Source: Limnothrix sp. CACIAM 69d (lineage in GTDB: Bacteria > Cyanobacteriota > Cyanobacteriia > CACIAM-69d). Taken from it: a stretch of DNA of 64,000 bases. Both the position numbers and the translations under genes were made by a program. Within the stretch, counting starts at the first letter, position 1, and every line of letters starts with the position of its first letter. This document shows positions 35,451-44,633 of this stretch, in pieces. The notes below the pieces were generated by a model. It was not told the origin of the DNA. It did no database searches and saw nothing but the letters and a program-made list of their open reading frames with translations. The DNA lies in the NCBI GenBank assembly GCA_001913845.2, contig MKGP02000095.1, positions 49,490 to 113,489 on the forward strand, written 5' to 3'.

Positions 35451-36293
35451 GTGATTCCCTCCCAAGACCAGGATTGGACATCTGATAACGGGTTTGATGA
35501 TGTATATCGTCAGGCCTGTGGTGGCAGCATTGCCGCGATCGTCCAGATTCTGAATCAGAAGTTGGCTTCCGACCAAATTCGCACCCGCGCCATCATTGCG
35601 GGTGGTAGCTTGCAGTTGCTGTGTGAAGCACCCACAGCGGAAAACCTCGATCGCGACCACACCGTCGAGCGAGTGCGCGCCATCTTGGAACAAGTGGCCC
35701 CCCGAGGAATTCGCAAAGTCACCCTCTATGCCCGCCTCGTGCAAGAACAGCAGCTTTTGTGGCTAGAGGCGATCCAGCGAGAGCCGGAGGATCTGTTGTG
35801 GTCAGAGCTGATGATTTTGAAGCGATCGCACTGGTTCCGGTGGGTTTTTCGCAATCTCACCTCCCGCCAACGAGACCTCAACCTGCCCACCCTTGGATCC
35901 ACCTTGCCCGCCAAAGCCGCCCGCGCCCAATTTTGGGTCGGAGCCGCCGGGGGAGCGATTTTGAGTGTCTTTTTGCTGGGGCTAGTGGCCTGGAATTTGA
36001 AATGGATCACCATTGGCAACCCGCCGGCCACCCCCACCGCCAGTACCACCAATGATCCCTTTGTTAAAGCTGTTCGCTTGGCGGAAACGGCTGCTCTTGG
36101 GGGGCAAACGGCCAAAACGCGCCAACAGTGGCTAGAACTGGCGACCCAGTGGCAAGCCGCTGCTGATTTGATGGAGCAGGTGACCCCAGACGATCGCCGG
36201 GCCGCCACCGCGCGCGATCGGGCCCAGCGTTACCGCCAAAATAGCCAACAGGCCCGCCAACAGGCCGAGTTAGCCCCCGCTGCCTTGCCCTGA
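35451..36293 (+). CDS. Conserved cyanobacterial hypothetical with single transmembrane helix
   Basis: A 280-residue protein. Residues 15-125 form a soluble domain (ACGGSIAAIVQILNQKLASDQIRTRAIIAGGSLQLLCEA, then a VTLYARL strand) found in uncharacterised cyanobacterial proteins; one membrane helix follows (about 163-185, AQFWVGAAGGAILSVFLLGLVAW); the rest is an alpha-helical Gln/Ala/Arg-rich tail. Start is a GTG; overlapping ATGs just upstream are in other frames. No function can be assigned. Confidence 0.72.
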   Translation: MIPSQDQDWTSDNGFDDVYRQACGGSIAAIVQILNQKLASDQIRTRAIIAGGSLQLLCEAPTAENLDRDHTVERVRAILEQVAPRGIRKVTLYARLVQEQQLLWLEAIQREPEDLLWSELMILKRSHWFRWVFRNLTSRQRDLNLPTLGSTLPAKAARAQFWVGAAGGAILSVFLLGLVAWNLKWITIGNPPATPTASTTNDPFVKAVRLAETAALGGQTAKTRQQWLELATQWQAAADLMEQVTPDDRRAATARDRAQRYRQNSQQARQQAELAPAALP

Positions 36294-36593
36294 AGCCTGT
36301 CATCAAATTTCTGACCTAATTCTGCTTTTAGCCTTAACTTTTGCCCTGATTCTTCTGTTGCAAAAAGACGAGGATTGCAACGCCTGACCGAGACCAAATT
36401 GGCTTTGTAGTTGACGAAAGCTAAATGATCGATCGGACATGTTTTCCTAACTCCTGACTGATTAGTGGGAGGGCGCGATCGCTAGGATAGAATGGTGATT
36501 ACTGTCAAGCTTGCCATAGTTGACTGCAAAAAGTTGATCGTGAAAAGTTGACTGCGAAACTCAAAACCCGATCGCCCCGGCCAAATTGCTCCT
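36294..36593. other. Intergenic region, nothing recognised
   Basis: Contains a degenerate AGTTGACTGC/AAAGTTGA run at about 36517-36560 but no gene, RNA or clear promoter. Confidence 0.35.
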
Positions 36594-37214
36594 ATGCCTA
36601 TTCGGCACTTTTCCGCGCGATTGAGTGCAATTTCGATGTTTATTGATCGCGCCTTCAAAGTTGATGATACCAAGATCAACAGCGTAAACCGTGCCTACAC
36701 TCCTGAAGAATGGCAGCGCTTCGGAGCCGCCGAACACGATCGCGCCACAGGCTTACTGTTAGATTACGAAGGCATTGTCCTACGGGCCGCTTTAAGTGAA
36801 TTAAATTCCGTGGTGGAGTATGAGCTGAAGTGGGTGGTGAGGTCAATTTATCAAAAAAAATATGGCTCCCATCGCGACTATCGCCGCAAACTTTCCCACA
36901 AAACGATCGCGGAAATCTATCGAATTATTGAACGTGAATTTCAGGTCAAAATAGAAGCTTTGCCAGGGTTTCAGGAAGTGGAAGCCATGCGCAAAGTGGT
37001 GAATGCTTATAAGCATGATGATGGCTATAGCGGTCAATATCAACCGTTTTTAACCATCTCTATTGAAAAGAAATACGAATTAGATATCCAAATGGTTCGG
37101 GACTATCTACAAGCCGTTGAAGTATTTTTGCAAGCCCTGCCCGGCGAACGATTGCAATTGGGACAAGATGTGCGAATTAAACCCATTCGGAATCCGGCGG
37201 GCTTTGGGGAATAG
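36594..37214 (+). CDS. Hypothetical protein with a possible HEPN-like motif
   Basis: A 206-residue soluble, helix-rich protein rich in Arg/Lys/Tyr. The segment MRKVVNAYKHDDG resembles the basic R...N...H helix of HEPN-type proteins, many of which are RNases in toxin-antitoxin or defence systems; spacing here is longer than the classical RX4-6H, so the match is weak. No antitoxin-like neighbour. Start uncertain: an ATG 14 codons later (MFIDRAFKVDD) is equally likely. Confidence 0.6.
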   Translation: MPIRHFSARLSAISMFIDRAFKVDDTKINSVNRAYTPEEWQRFGAAEHDRATGLLLDYEGIVLRAALSELNSVVEYELKWVVRSIYQKKYGSHRDYRRKLSHKTIAEIYRIIEREFQVKIEALPGFQEVEAMRKVVNAYKHDDGYSGQYQPFLTISIEKKYELDIQMVRDYLQAVEVFLQALPGERLQLGQDVRIKPIRNPAGFGE

Positions 37215-37263
37215 GTGGTTTGGTTTGCGGCTGGCGTGGTGAATTGGTAATGCTAACCAGCAA

Positions 37264-37328
37264 TGACAACCAGGCGTGAAAACCAGTTGTGAAAACTAGC
37301 CATGAAAACCAGTTACTAAAACCAGAGG
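37264..37328. repeat. 13-base degenerate tandem repeat, five units
   Basis: Units of the form TGAAAACCAGTTG: TGACAACCAGGCG, TGAAAACCAGTTG, TGAAAACTAGCCA, TGAAAACCAGTTA, CTAAAACCAGAGG. It lies between the convergent gene ends of the previous gene and ycf34. Confidence 0.6.
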
Positions 37329-37437
37329 TGATGACGAATCATCAATCAGGGAGCGCGATCGACCACCGCTAACTCCCCGCGATCGAACAAATATCGAACA
37401 AACATCGAACCAACGAGGTTGCCCTCAACGTCCCAAA

Positions 37438-37686
37438 TCAGGTGGGAACCAGTTCGCCGGGCCGCAGCCGGGCCCAGCGGCCTTGGTCAGCCGTGAAGCT
37501 TTGGCAACCCACCACATCCCACTCCATTTCAATCTCGTTGTCGCGCGGTCGGATGTTGACATTAATGCTGGGTTCGATTGGCTCAAAATCTGGGGAATCC
37601 GTCAAATGTGCCTGTTGATGTTGGGCTTCAACCGCGTGGTAAGTCGTGCAGCGATCAATATGGAGGCAGTTGACACAAATGCACAT
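37438..37686 (-). CDS. ycf34: Ycf34 family protein
   Basis: An 82-residue protein matching Ycf34, a small protein of cyanobacteria and algal plastids reported to carry an iron-sulfur cluster and to affect photosynthetic electron transport. The N-terminal signature MCICVNCLHIDRCTTYHAVE supplies four cysteines within the first 13 residues, followed by QHQQAHLTDSPDFEPIEPSINVNI and the acidic EIEMEWDVVGCQSF segment. Length and order of motifs match the family. Confidence 0.9.
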   Translation of the reverse strand: MCICVNCLHIDRCTTYHAVEAQHQQAHLTDSPDFEPIEPSINVNIRPRDNEIEMEWDVVGCQSFTADQGRWARLRPGELVPT

Positions 37687-38224
37687 GGCTTGGGCACTCC
37701 TTGGCTATTCAAACAAGGCCCGGCGAGCGATCGCACCAAAGACCACCACGGTTCGATCGCAGCCCCAGTTTTAATCTAGCTTGCGCCCATTGCAATAGAC
37801 ATCTCGCCTCTTTCCCAAGCTATGCCATTCTAGAGAAGACAACTCATCAGGCGATTGTCATCAGGCGATTGTCACGCTGGGGGCGGTTTTTGCCCGCTGG
37901 CGATGTCCCAGTTCTCGGCTCGACAGCGTTGTTTCGTTTTGTTTAGGGATTGTTGAGGGCATTGATCAGAAGGCTCATGGGCGATGATCAAGCGATGACC
38001 AAAACCGATCGCCAAAACGGTCATCGGCAAATTTGCACGAAACACGGCCAGTTCGGTCGTGTCAGCCTGGGCCGCGGATGAAGCCAACTTCGCCGCGATG
38101 GTGCAGGAAGTTCCCTGATTGCTAGTATTTTGCGGCAATGGTTTAGGGAAATCGTGACGGTGGTGTCGAGCCATTCATCGGGTCGTTAATGTACGAGCCA
38201 TTCATAGGGTCGTTAATGTAGTTG
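37687..38224. other. Intergenic region upstream of the membrane sensor kinase
   Basis: No gene is supported. Its end holds the 27-base direct repeat described separately. It should contain promoters for ycf34 (left) and the kinase (right). Confidence 0.4.
38167..38220. repeat. 27-base direct repeat (two copies) at the kinase start
   Basis: CGAGCCATTCATCGGGTCGT-type unit ending TTAATGTA, repeated head to tail with one base changed (ATCGGG/ATAGGG). It ends four bases before the kinase start codon, so it covers the translation-initiation region or a promoter. Confidence 0.75.
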
Positions 38225-40105
38225 ATGCAAACCTTGTTGCGGGCGCGCGTGACGCGGTTGATCCAACAGTGGCTTCAGCGAATTCCGGTTGTCAGGACAG
38301 CGATCGAATACTTAGCTGCGGTCAATGTGGCGGCGGACGATGGGAGCAATCTCGATCGTATGTCCTATGAAGGCTGGCAAAATCGCTTCCTGTTAGCTCG
38401 GGTTCGGTTAGCCTTTGGGTTAGGGCTGCTGATTTCCTGGAGCTTTGCGGTCTTAGACCTGGCGCGATCGGTCTTGCGCCAGGAAACCCTCAGTTGGGAT
38501 AACGTGGCCGCACGGTTGGCCACCCTGATTAGCCTGTTGGGGTTTTGGTATTTATCCGACACCCGCTGGGGAGCGCGTCATCTGCGGGTTCTGTTTTTGG
38601 GGTTTTTATTTTCCTTCCAAATCGTCCCCGAAACTTGCCAGGTTCTGTTGTCGCCCGTGACCCTGAACCGGTTGCCCCCGCGTCTGTTTGGGTGGGCCTT
38701 TGGGTTTTTTGCCCAAGCGACCCTCATTCCGGCGCGCTGGCCCCTGCATGTGTTGTCCCAAGCCTTGGCGTTGATCCATTCCTTTGGGCTGCGGGAATTG
38801 CTGGGGGCGGCCATTCGCTCCTCACCGATCCAATCGCGCTTTGGCCTGTTGCTAGAGCTGTTTTGGATTTGTGTGGTTTGCGATTTGTCGGTTTATCTCT
38901 ATGAACGGCTCCAGCGCGCGGAATTTAGCGCCCGCAGCAAGCTCGCCGATGCCTATGAGCAAGTGGAGGCGGCCGAGGCCAAATATCGCAGCATTTTTGA
39001 AAACGCCGTGGAGGGAATTTTTCAGTCCACGGTGGATGGATCTTTTATCAGCATGAATCCTGCCTTGGCGCGCATTCTGGGTTATGACTCGCCGGAAGCT
39101 GCGATCGCGGGGATTACGGAAATTCCGAGTTTGTATTCAGATCCCAAGCGGCGGGATGAGTTTTGCCACATTCTGGCCACAGAGGGCCAGGCGATCGCCT
39201 TTGAATCTCAAATTTATCGATCGGACGGTTCCACCACCTGGATTGTGGAAAATGCCCGAGCGGTTTATGACGTGCGGGGGCAAATCATTGGCTATGAGGG
39301 CACGGTGGCCGATGTCAGCACCCGCAAAGCAGCCGAGGTGGAAATTCGCCGCGCCCTGGAAGCCGAAAAAGATCTGAACCGCATGAAATCCCAGTTTGTG
39401 TCCATGACTTCCCACGAATTCCGCACCCCCTTAACCACCATCTTGGCCTCGGCGGAAGCCCTGGAGCACTATGGCGATCGGTGGGGGCCCGATAAAAGTC
39501 GCAACTATCTCCGCCGCATCCAAACCATGGTGCATCACCTGACGGAATTGTTGGAGTCGGTTTTGGTGTTGGGGCAGGCGGACTCGGGGCGGTTGCAGTT
39601 TCGGCCGGGGCCCGTTGACCTGGAAGGGTTCTGCAACGGGTTGGTGGAGGAAATGTCCTTGAACCTGAAGGCACACCAGGCGATCGAGTTTCGAGTGGTG
39701 AACCGAGGGGCGGCGGCTCCAGTGTTGGCCATGGATGAAAAGCTGCTGCGGCACATCCTGTCTAATCTGCTGTCCAATGCGTTGAAATATTCCCCCAACG
39801 CCAGCACCACTCAGTTTCGGCTGATCTATGCTCCAGAGTCTGTGCGGTTTGTGATTCAAGATCAGGGCATTGGCATTCCAGCGGCCGATCGGGAGCGTCT
39901 GTTTGAGTCCTTCCACCGGGCTGGCAATGTGGGAACCATTCCCGGAACCGGCTTGGGCCTGGCGATCGTCAAGCGATCGGTTGACTTACACGGGGGACAA
40001 ATCCAAGTGGACAGCACCGAAGGCGTGGGAACCACCTTCTCGGTCACCCTACCGGTTACCCCTTGGCAACCGCTCAGCAGTGAAGAAGATCACCTCAATG
40101 CTTGA
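38225..40105 (+). CDS. Membrane-bound PAS sensor histidine kinase
   Basis: A 626-residue kinase. About residues 50-230 hold an integral-membrane input region of five or six helices (FLLARVRLAFGLGLLISWSFAVLDL ... LLLELFWICVVCDLSVYLYE). A PAS/PAC domain follows (about 255-375; YRSIFENAVEGIFQSTVDGSF, GYEGTVADVSTRK), then HisKA with His397 in SMTSHEFRTPLTTILA, and an HATPase domain (ILSNLLSNALKYSPN, DQGIGIP, GTGLGLAIVKR). The next gene is a receiver-kinase 209 bases downstream, so the two probably work together. Confidence 0.9.
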   Translation: MQTLLRARVTRLIQQWLQRIPVVRTAIEYLAAVNVAADDGSNLDRMSYEGWQNRFLLARVRLAFGLGLLISWSFAVLDLARSVLRQETLSWDNVAARLATLISLLGFWYLSDTRWGARHLRVLFLGFLFSFQIVPETCQVLLSPVTLNRLPPRLFGWAFGFFAQATLIPARWPLHVLSQALALIHSFGLRELLGAAIRSSPIQSRFGLLLELFWICVVCDLSVYLYERLQRAEFSARSKLADAYEQVEAAEAKYRSIFENAVEGIFQSTVDGSFISMNPALARILGYDSPEAAIAGITEIPSLYSDPKRRDEFCHILATEGQAIAFESQIYRSDGSTTWIVENARAVYDVRGQIIGYEGTVADVSTRKAAEVEIRRALEAEKDLNRMKSQFVSMTSHEFRTPLTTILASAEALEHYGDRWGPDKSRNYLRRIQTMVHHLTELLESVLVLGQADSGRLQFRPGPVDLEGFCNGLVEEMSLNLKAHQAIEFRVVNRGAAAPVLAMDEKLLRHILSNLLSNALKYSPNASTTQFRLIYAPESVRFVIQDQGIGIPAADRERLFESFHRAGNVGTIPGTGLGLAIVKRSVDLHGGQIQVDSTEGVGTTFSVTLPVTPWQPLSSEEDHLNA

Positions 40106-40139
40106 GCCTTGATGCTTGAGCCTTGATGCTTGAGCCTTG
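40098..40139. repeat. 14-base tandem repeat, three perfect copies, across the kinase stop codon
   Basis: ATGCTTGAGCCTTG three times in a row. The first unit contains the end of the sensor kinase gene (Ala-stop). As each unit has ATGCTTGA, changes in copy number would not alter the kinase. Confidence 0.85.
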
Positions 40140-40313
40140 AACCAGTCTTGAGCGTTGGGTGCGGCTTGCAGACCACGGCGGCCGCGGTCTACCGGGTGCT
40201 GTTCTGATCCAGGCTGGCCAGGTTCAATCCTGGAAAGGAAATCCATAAAATGGGTGGCCATTGAGTTAATCGATTCTTTGTGGACAACGCATCGGGTTAA
40301 GGGAGCGATCGCC

Positions 40314-41423
40314 GTGACCAAAATTTTGACCATCGAAGACGAACCGGATGTTCGGGAAATTATTCTCGATATTTTGGAAGCCGAGGGGTATGAAGTGGCG
40401 GGAGCCGCTGATGGCAATGCTGGCGTTCGTTTGGCCGAAGCCTTCCAACCCGATTTAATTCTGTGCGATGTGATGATGCCGGAGTTGGATGGTTACGGGG
40501 TGCTGGCGGCCCTGCGCCAATCGCCCATTACCGCCACAACTCCCTTTGTGTTCCTGACGGCCCGCACCACCAAGGGCGATGTGCGCCAAGGAATGCATTT
40601 GGGAGCCGATGATTATTTAACGAAGCCGTTTACGCGGGATGAGCTGCTGGGGGCGGTGGCTGCTCGGTTGCAACGGCAATCGGCAACCCAAAAGCAATCC
40701 CAAGAACAGCTTGATGCGTTGCGCTATAGCATTGCATTCTCGCTGCCCCATGAGTTGCGAACGCCGCTGAATGGGATTGTGGCCACGTCGCAGTTCATGC
40801 TTGAAGAGTTGGAGGATTTGGATCCTGAAGAAACCCGCGAGATGCTGACGGATATTCACAATTCGGGTCAGCGCTTGTTTCGGTTAATTCAAAACTTTTT
40901 GCTCTACGCGGATTTGGAGTTGGCGGCTCGGGATCCCCAGCGGTTGCATGAGCTGCGACAACTGCAAGTGGAGAGTCCGGCGGCGGTGGTTGAAACAACG
41001 GCACACCGACAGGTGCAGGACTGGGCAGGGCGATCGGCTGACTTGTCGGTGCAGGCGGTGGATGCGATCGTGGGGATTTCAGAATCGGCGCTGCAAAAGA
41101 TGGTGATTGAGCTGGTGGATAATGCCTGCAAGTTTTCGCAGCCGGGCCAGCCGATCGCAGTGTTTGCGGAAATTCAGGGCGATCGCTACCAGTTGGTGGT
41201 GAAAGATAGCGGCCGGGGCATGACTTCGGATCAAATCAAATCGGTGGGGGCCTATCAACAGTTCGATCGCAAGTTGCATGAACAACAGGGGTCAGGTTTG
41301 GGGTTAACCCTGGCCCAGCGGCTTTGCACCCTCTATGGGGGAACCCTGACCATCACCAGCGAACCGGAAGGGGGCACGACGGTGCTGGTTGATTTGGGCG
41401 TGCAGGAGCGATCGACATCCTAA
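40314..41423 (+). CDS. Hybrid response regulator / histidine kinase (REC-HisKA-HATPase)
   Basis: A 369-residue cytoplasmic protein with a receiver first (Asp52 in LILCDVMMPELDGYG; Lys in LTKPFTRDEL), a HisKA-like helix pair with His146 in SLPHELRTPLNGIVA, and an HATPase domain (ELVDNACKFSQPGQ, DSGRGM, GSGLGLTLAQRL). The order suggests phosphotransfer in from the upstream kinase and out to an unknown regulator. Start is a GTG with GGGAG about eight bases before it; in-frame upstream sequence does not look coding. Confidence 0.9.
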   Translation: MTKILTIEDEPDVREIILDILEAEGYEVAGAADGNAGVRLAEAFQPDLILCDVMMPELDGYGVLAALRQSPITATTPFVFLTARTTKGDVRQGMHLGADDYLTKPFTRDELLGAVAARLQRQSATQKQSQEQLDALRYSIAFSLPHELRTPLNGIVATSQFMLEELEDLDPEETREMLTDIHNSGQRLFRLIQNFLLYADLELAARDPQRLHELRQLQVESPAAVVETTAHRQVQDWAGRSADLSVQAVDAIVGISESALQKMVIELVDNACKFSQPGQPIAVFAEIQGDRYQLVVKDSGRGMTSDQIKSVGAYQQFDRKLHEQQGSGLGLTLAQRLCTLYGGTLTITSEPEGGTTVLVDLGVQERSTS

Positions 41424-41635
41424 GGACGGAACCGAAGAGCAGGATGGGTCTGCCTCCATTGCTCAACGTTACAACCCGGCTGTGATTGTTACGACCCGTG
41501 ACCCAGGCTGTTACGATGCGATTTAGCGGCGCTGGCAATGGAGTTCAGGTCAATTTGTGGGCATTCCCAGGGACTGGATTCATCCGCCCTGAGCCATTGA
41601 GGGTCGCTGGCTGTTGCGCTGTGTTGGAAATGGCT

Positions 41636-42547
41636 ATGTCGTCGGACTCACCCAAGTCAGTTGGAACCGAACCCACGAAGGGATCGTGGCGGCGGGCGAT
41701 CGCTCGTCTGCTGCGGGGCCTGATTCGCTTGTTGGACTGGGCGGCGACGGAACTGGAAGCGGAGTCGGCCTTGCCTCCGGCTACCCAAGTGCGATCGCCC
41801 CGGTTGACCCCAGCCCAAGCGGGCCATCAAGTTTTAGGCTGGGCCCGCCCTTGGTTGCCTGACTCCCTGCGGAAGCTGTCCGATCGCAACCTGACCATTG
41901 CCCTGTCGATAATGGGGGGCGTGGTGTTGGTTGCCGCGATCGCCATTTTCCCACCTAAGTTTCAACCGGCCACGGTGGCTCAACAGCCGTCGGAGTCTCA
42001 GCCTGCTCCTCTCAAGCCGCTGATTCCCACTCTGTTGGAACTGCCCTCTGATGCGGAGGAAGCGGAACCGATCGCCCCCTCTGGTAACGGAGCGGTGGGA
42101 TCTGAGTCCACCCCTCGAACAACGGCAATTCCTGATCAAACCGCCGCAGAATCCGGAGATGCGAGAACTTTCGAGACGGCCCCGGTTTCTAGCCCGCCGC
42201 CCAAACTGGAGCGATCGCCGGAACAGCAATTAATTGCGGCGATTCAGGACGAAACCAGCGAAATTGCCACTCGCTACGGCGATCAGGCGTTGGTGGACTC
42301 TATCCAAGCGGACTTCCGCGCCAGTCGGCTGATTGTGACGGTTCCGGCGGATTTATGGTACGGGTTGGGCGATCGCAATCAGGATCGGTTTGCGGCGGAT
42401 TTGTTGAAGCGATCGCGCCGTTTGGATTTCAATAAGCTGGAGCTACAGGATCGAGAGGGTCAATTGTTGGCCCGCAGTCCAGTGGTGGGCGATCGGGTGG
42501 TGATCTTTCAGCGATCGGCCGATGGCGAGAGTCCGAGTGGCGCTTAA
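41636..42547 (+). CDS. Membrane-anchored cyanobacterial hypothetical
   Basis: About 303 residues. A basic N-terminal region (RRAIARLLRGLIRLLDWAATELEAE) precedes one membrane helix (about 85-106, LTIALSIMGGVVLVAAIAIF), then a Pro/Ser/Glu-rich stalk (about 110-205), and a compact C-terminal domain (EQQLIAAIQDETSEIATRYGDQALVDSIQADF ... LIVTVPADLWYGL). The C-terminal domain looks like those of uncharacterised cyanobacterial proteins. Two ATGs six bases apart are possible starts, the second having GGA at better spacing. Its end overlaps the convergent gene by four bases. Confidence 0.7.
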   Translation: MSSDSPKSVGTEPTKGSWRRAIARLLRGLIRLLDWAATELEAESALPPATQVRSPRLTPAQAGHQVLGWARPWLPDSLRKLSDRNLTIALSIMGGVVLVAAIAIFPPKFQPATVAQQPSESQPAPLKPLIPTLLELPSDAEEAEPIAPSGNGAVGSESTPRTTAIPDQTAAESGDARTFETAPVSSPPPKLERSPEQQLIAAIQDETSEIATRYGDQALVDSIQADFRASRLIVTVPADLWYGLGDRNQDRFAADLLKRSRRLDFNKLELQDREGQLLARSPVVGDRVVIFQRSADGESPSGA

Positions 42548-42852
42548 GATAGTCCCGCCACCCATTGCCCCAACAGTAACAACAACCAGTTGACATAGGG
42601 CAAGCTGCTGAAAATCGCTCCCTGACGCGATCGCCCCCGCAGCCATAGCACCCAGCCTCCCGTTAGCCCCAAAATGGCCACCGGAGGAAACAGGGCGATC
42701 GCAACCCACGCCAGTCCGGCTCCTACCGAAGCCGCCGAATCGGCCTGGGCGAAGAGAGACGGCGAAGCCACTGCGGCCAACAACCCCGGAGGCAACAAGG
42801 CCCCAAAAAATAGGCTGTTGGCAATCAACACAAACGGAGCAAACCCGCGCAT
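42544..42852 (-). CDS. Small three-helix membrane protein, hypothetical
   Basis: About 102 residues: a hydrophobic N-terminal helix, possibly a signal (FAPFVLIANSLFFGALLPPGLLAAVA), a second helix (AGLAWVAIALFPPVAILGLTGGWVLWL), a basic loop (RGRSRQG) and a third (LPYVNWLLLLLGQWV). No family recognised. A start 50 codons earlier is open but adds a basic leader that does not look coding. Confidence 0.6.
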   Translation of the reverse strand: MRGFAPFVLIANSLFFGALLPPGLLAAVASPSLFAQADSAASVGAGLAWVAIALFPPVAILGLTGGWVLWLRGRSRQGAIFSSLPYVNWLLLLLGQWVAGLS

Positions 42853-43227
42853 GGCTTTTGTCTGGCTGCCGCGCAATGGAGTACGCAGTCTTGTTCTCGG
42901 ATTTTGCCTCCAAAGCGGTTCAGCCAGCAAGGGGCGATCGCTCCGGTTCAGATTTTGGGAAACAGGTTGCAAGCTGAAGAGACCAGTCTCGATCCAGTTC
43001 AAGCGCGTTCAACCGGGTTCCCAAGGCCCCAATCGCAACAACTCCCCCGGTTCGTGAACCAGGAGAGTTGCTGTTGACTGGATCTTGGATTGGTTGACTT
43101 GATGGTTGATGGTTGTTGGTCACCCAGGGGCGATCGCGCTGGATCTGCACCCCGGCTGACCAAAACCACTGACCAATCCGATTGACCAATGACTGGATCA
43201 GAACGATCGAACAAGGGCGATCGAACC
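42853..43227. other. Region 3' of the ribosomal protein operon
   Basis: Holds the end of the rplL transcript and the promoter of the small membrane-protein gene. Imperfect TTGGTTGA/TGACCAA inverted sequences are present at 43090-43190, but no canonical terminator with a T-run was found. Confidence 0.4.
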
Positions 43228-43611
43228 TTACTTGACCGAAGCTTCTGCGCCAGCGTCTTCCAGTTTCTTCTTGGCGGCTTCGGCATCGTCCTTGGAAGCG
43301 CCTTCCTTGACCACCTTGGGAGCGGCTTCCACCAAATCCTTGGCTTCCTTCAGGCCCAAACCGGTCAGCTCGCGCACCACCTTCAGCACGGCGATCTTCT
43401 TGTCGGCGGGCACTTTGTCCAGCACCACATCGAAAGCGGTCTTTTCTTCCACTTCCTCAACCGCAGCGGGAGCAGCCGCCACGATCACCCCGCCAGCGGG
43501 AGCCGCAGCGCTCACGCCGAACACTTCTTCGATTTCTTTAACCAGCTCAGCCGCTTCCAGCAGGGTCAGCGACTTCAAGCTTTCAATGATCGATGCGACC
43601 TTCTCAGACAT
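43228..43611 (-). CDS. rplL: 50S ribosomal protein L7/L12
   Basis: Stalk protein that recruits translation factors; present in multiple copies on the ribosome bound to L10. The 127-residue product has the N-terminal dimerisation helices ([33 protein letters not shown]), an Ala/Pro hinge (about 38-55) and the C-terminal factor-binding domain ([36 protein letters not shown]). It is the last gene of the run, 135 bases after rplJ. Confidence 0.96.
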   Translation of the reverse strand: MSEKVASIIESLKSLTLLEAAELVKEIEEVFGVSAAAPAGGVIVAAAPAAVEEVEEKTAFDVVLDKVPADKKIAVLKVVRELTGLGLKEAKDLVEAAPKVVKEGASKDDAEAAKKKLEDAGAEASVK

Positions 43612-43746
43612 GGATTTGCTCCTTGCAATGGTTGAACAGCAATAACAGCAACAGGGGAAACCAACGCAGTCGATCGGGGTCGTCGGCTCGGGGGCCAAAA
43701 CCCTAGGCCGCCGGGCGATCGCACTGCTCGATTTTGAAGCGATCGC

Positions 43747-44274
43747 CTAGGCGGCTTGCTTCTCGGAAATTGCCTTGATTCCACGAGCCAGCATCGAAGG
43801 CACTTCCTTGACACCGAACGCGATCTTGGTGGCCAGGCCATTGATCCCACCAGCGATTTGAGCAATGAGTTGCTCCTTCGAGGGCAGGTCGGCAATTGCC
43901 TTGACCTCGGCCTGCGTCAGGGCGCGACCTTCCATTACACCGCCGCGCAGCTCGGTTTTCTTCGAGGCCTTTTGGAAATCTTGGTATGCCTTCAGGGCAG
44001 CACCCAGGTCTCCCTTCAGCAACAAAAATGCCGAAGTACCCTTCAGAAACTCCGTCATGGGCTGCCAGTTGGCATCATCCTCAACGGCGATCCGCATCAG
44101 CGTGTTTTTCGTCACTTTGCAAACCGCGCCGCTCGCAGCGATGCGATTGCGTAGATCCGACAATTCAGCAACCGACAGACCCGCGTAGTCGATCACTGCC
44201 ACCATTTCGGTTTCAGTGAGCAGCGACTTCAGATCCGCGACAATTGCTTGCTTGTCCTCCAGCGTGCGACCCAT
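43747..44274 (-). CDS. rplJ: 50S ribosomal protein L10
   Basis: Base of the L7/L12 stalk, 175 residues. The N-terminal RNA-binding domain ([44 protein letters not shown]) and the C-terminal helix that carries L7/L12 dimers (about residues 140-175, [31 protein letters not shown]) are intact. AGGAGGTG seven bases before the ATG is a strong ribosome-binding site. A hairpin in the leader fits the usual control of this gene by L10 itself. Confidence 0.96.
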   Translation of the reverse strand: MGRTLEDKQAIVADLKSLLTETEMVAVIDYAGLSVAELSDLRNRIAASGAVCKVTKNTLMRIAVEDDANWQPMTEFLKGTSAFLLLKGDLGAALKAYQDFQKASKKTELRGGVMEGRALTQAEVKAIADLPSKEQLIAQIAGGINGLATKIAFGVKEVPSMLARGIKAISEKQAA

Positions 44275-44317
44275 TCGTCATCACCTCCTTTCGGTTTGTC
44301 GCGCAGTCTGGAAACGA

Positions 44318-44359
44318 GAACCCCCTCGACGGTCAGCCAAAGACGGGTCGAGGGGGTTC
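44318..44359 (-). promoter_or_regulatory. Leader hairpin of rplJ-rplL (candidate L10 leader)
   Basis: A perfect 13-bp stem (GAACCCCCTCGAC with GTCGAGGGGGTTC) around a 16-base loop, 44 bases before the rplJ start. The 359-base gap between rplA and rplJ is much longer than the others in the cluster. L10 leaders are known autoregulatory RNAs at this position. There is no T-run after the stem, so a simple terminator is less likely, though partial attenuation is possible. Confidence 0.6.
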
Positions 44360-44633
44360 GGTTTGACAGCCAAACAGTACCCTGAGCGGGTAGTGAGTTG
44401 GCTCAAAACAGAACAGACCTCGGTGGGGATTGATTAAGCGATCGCGCCATTGCGAACACACCCACTGTCTTTGGTTGTTGGGTTTTGAAGCTAGGGTTTT
44501 GAGAAGCGACTGCTGGGCCGCTAGTTCAACATCGAGGAGGTCTTGGCTGTTGATTAGCACCGCGATCGAGCCAGATCAACAGCCGAAGCTTGGATTCGCG
44601 AAGGGGTAACTCTCTACCCCCAGCACCGCCCGT

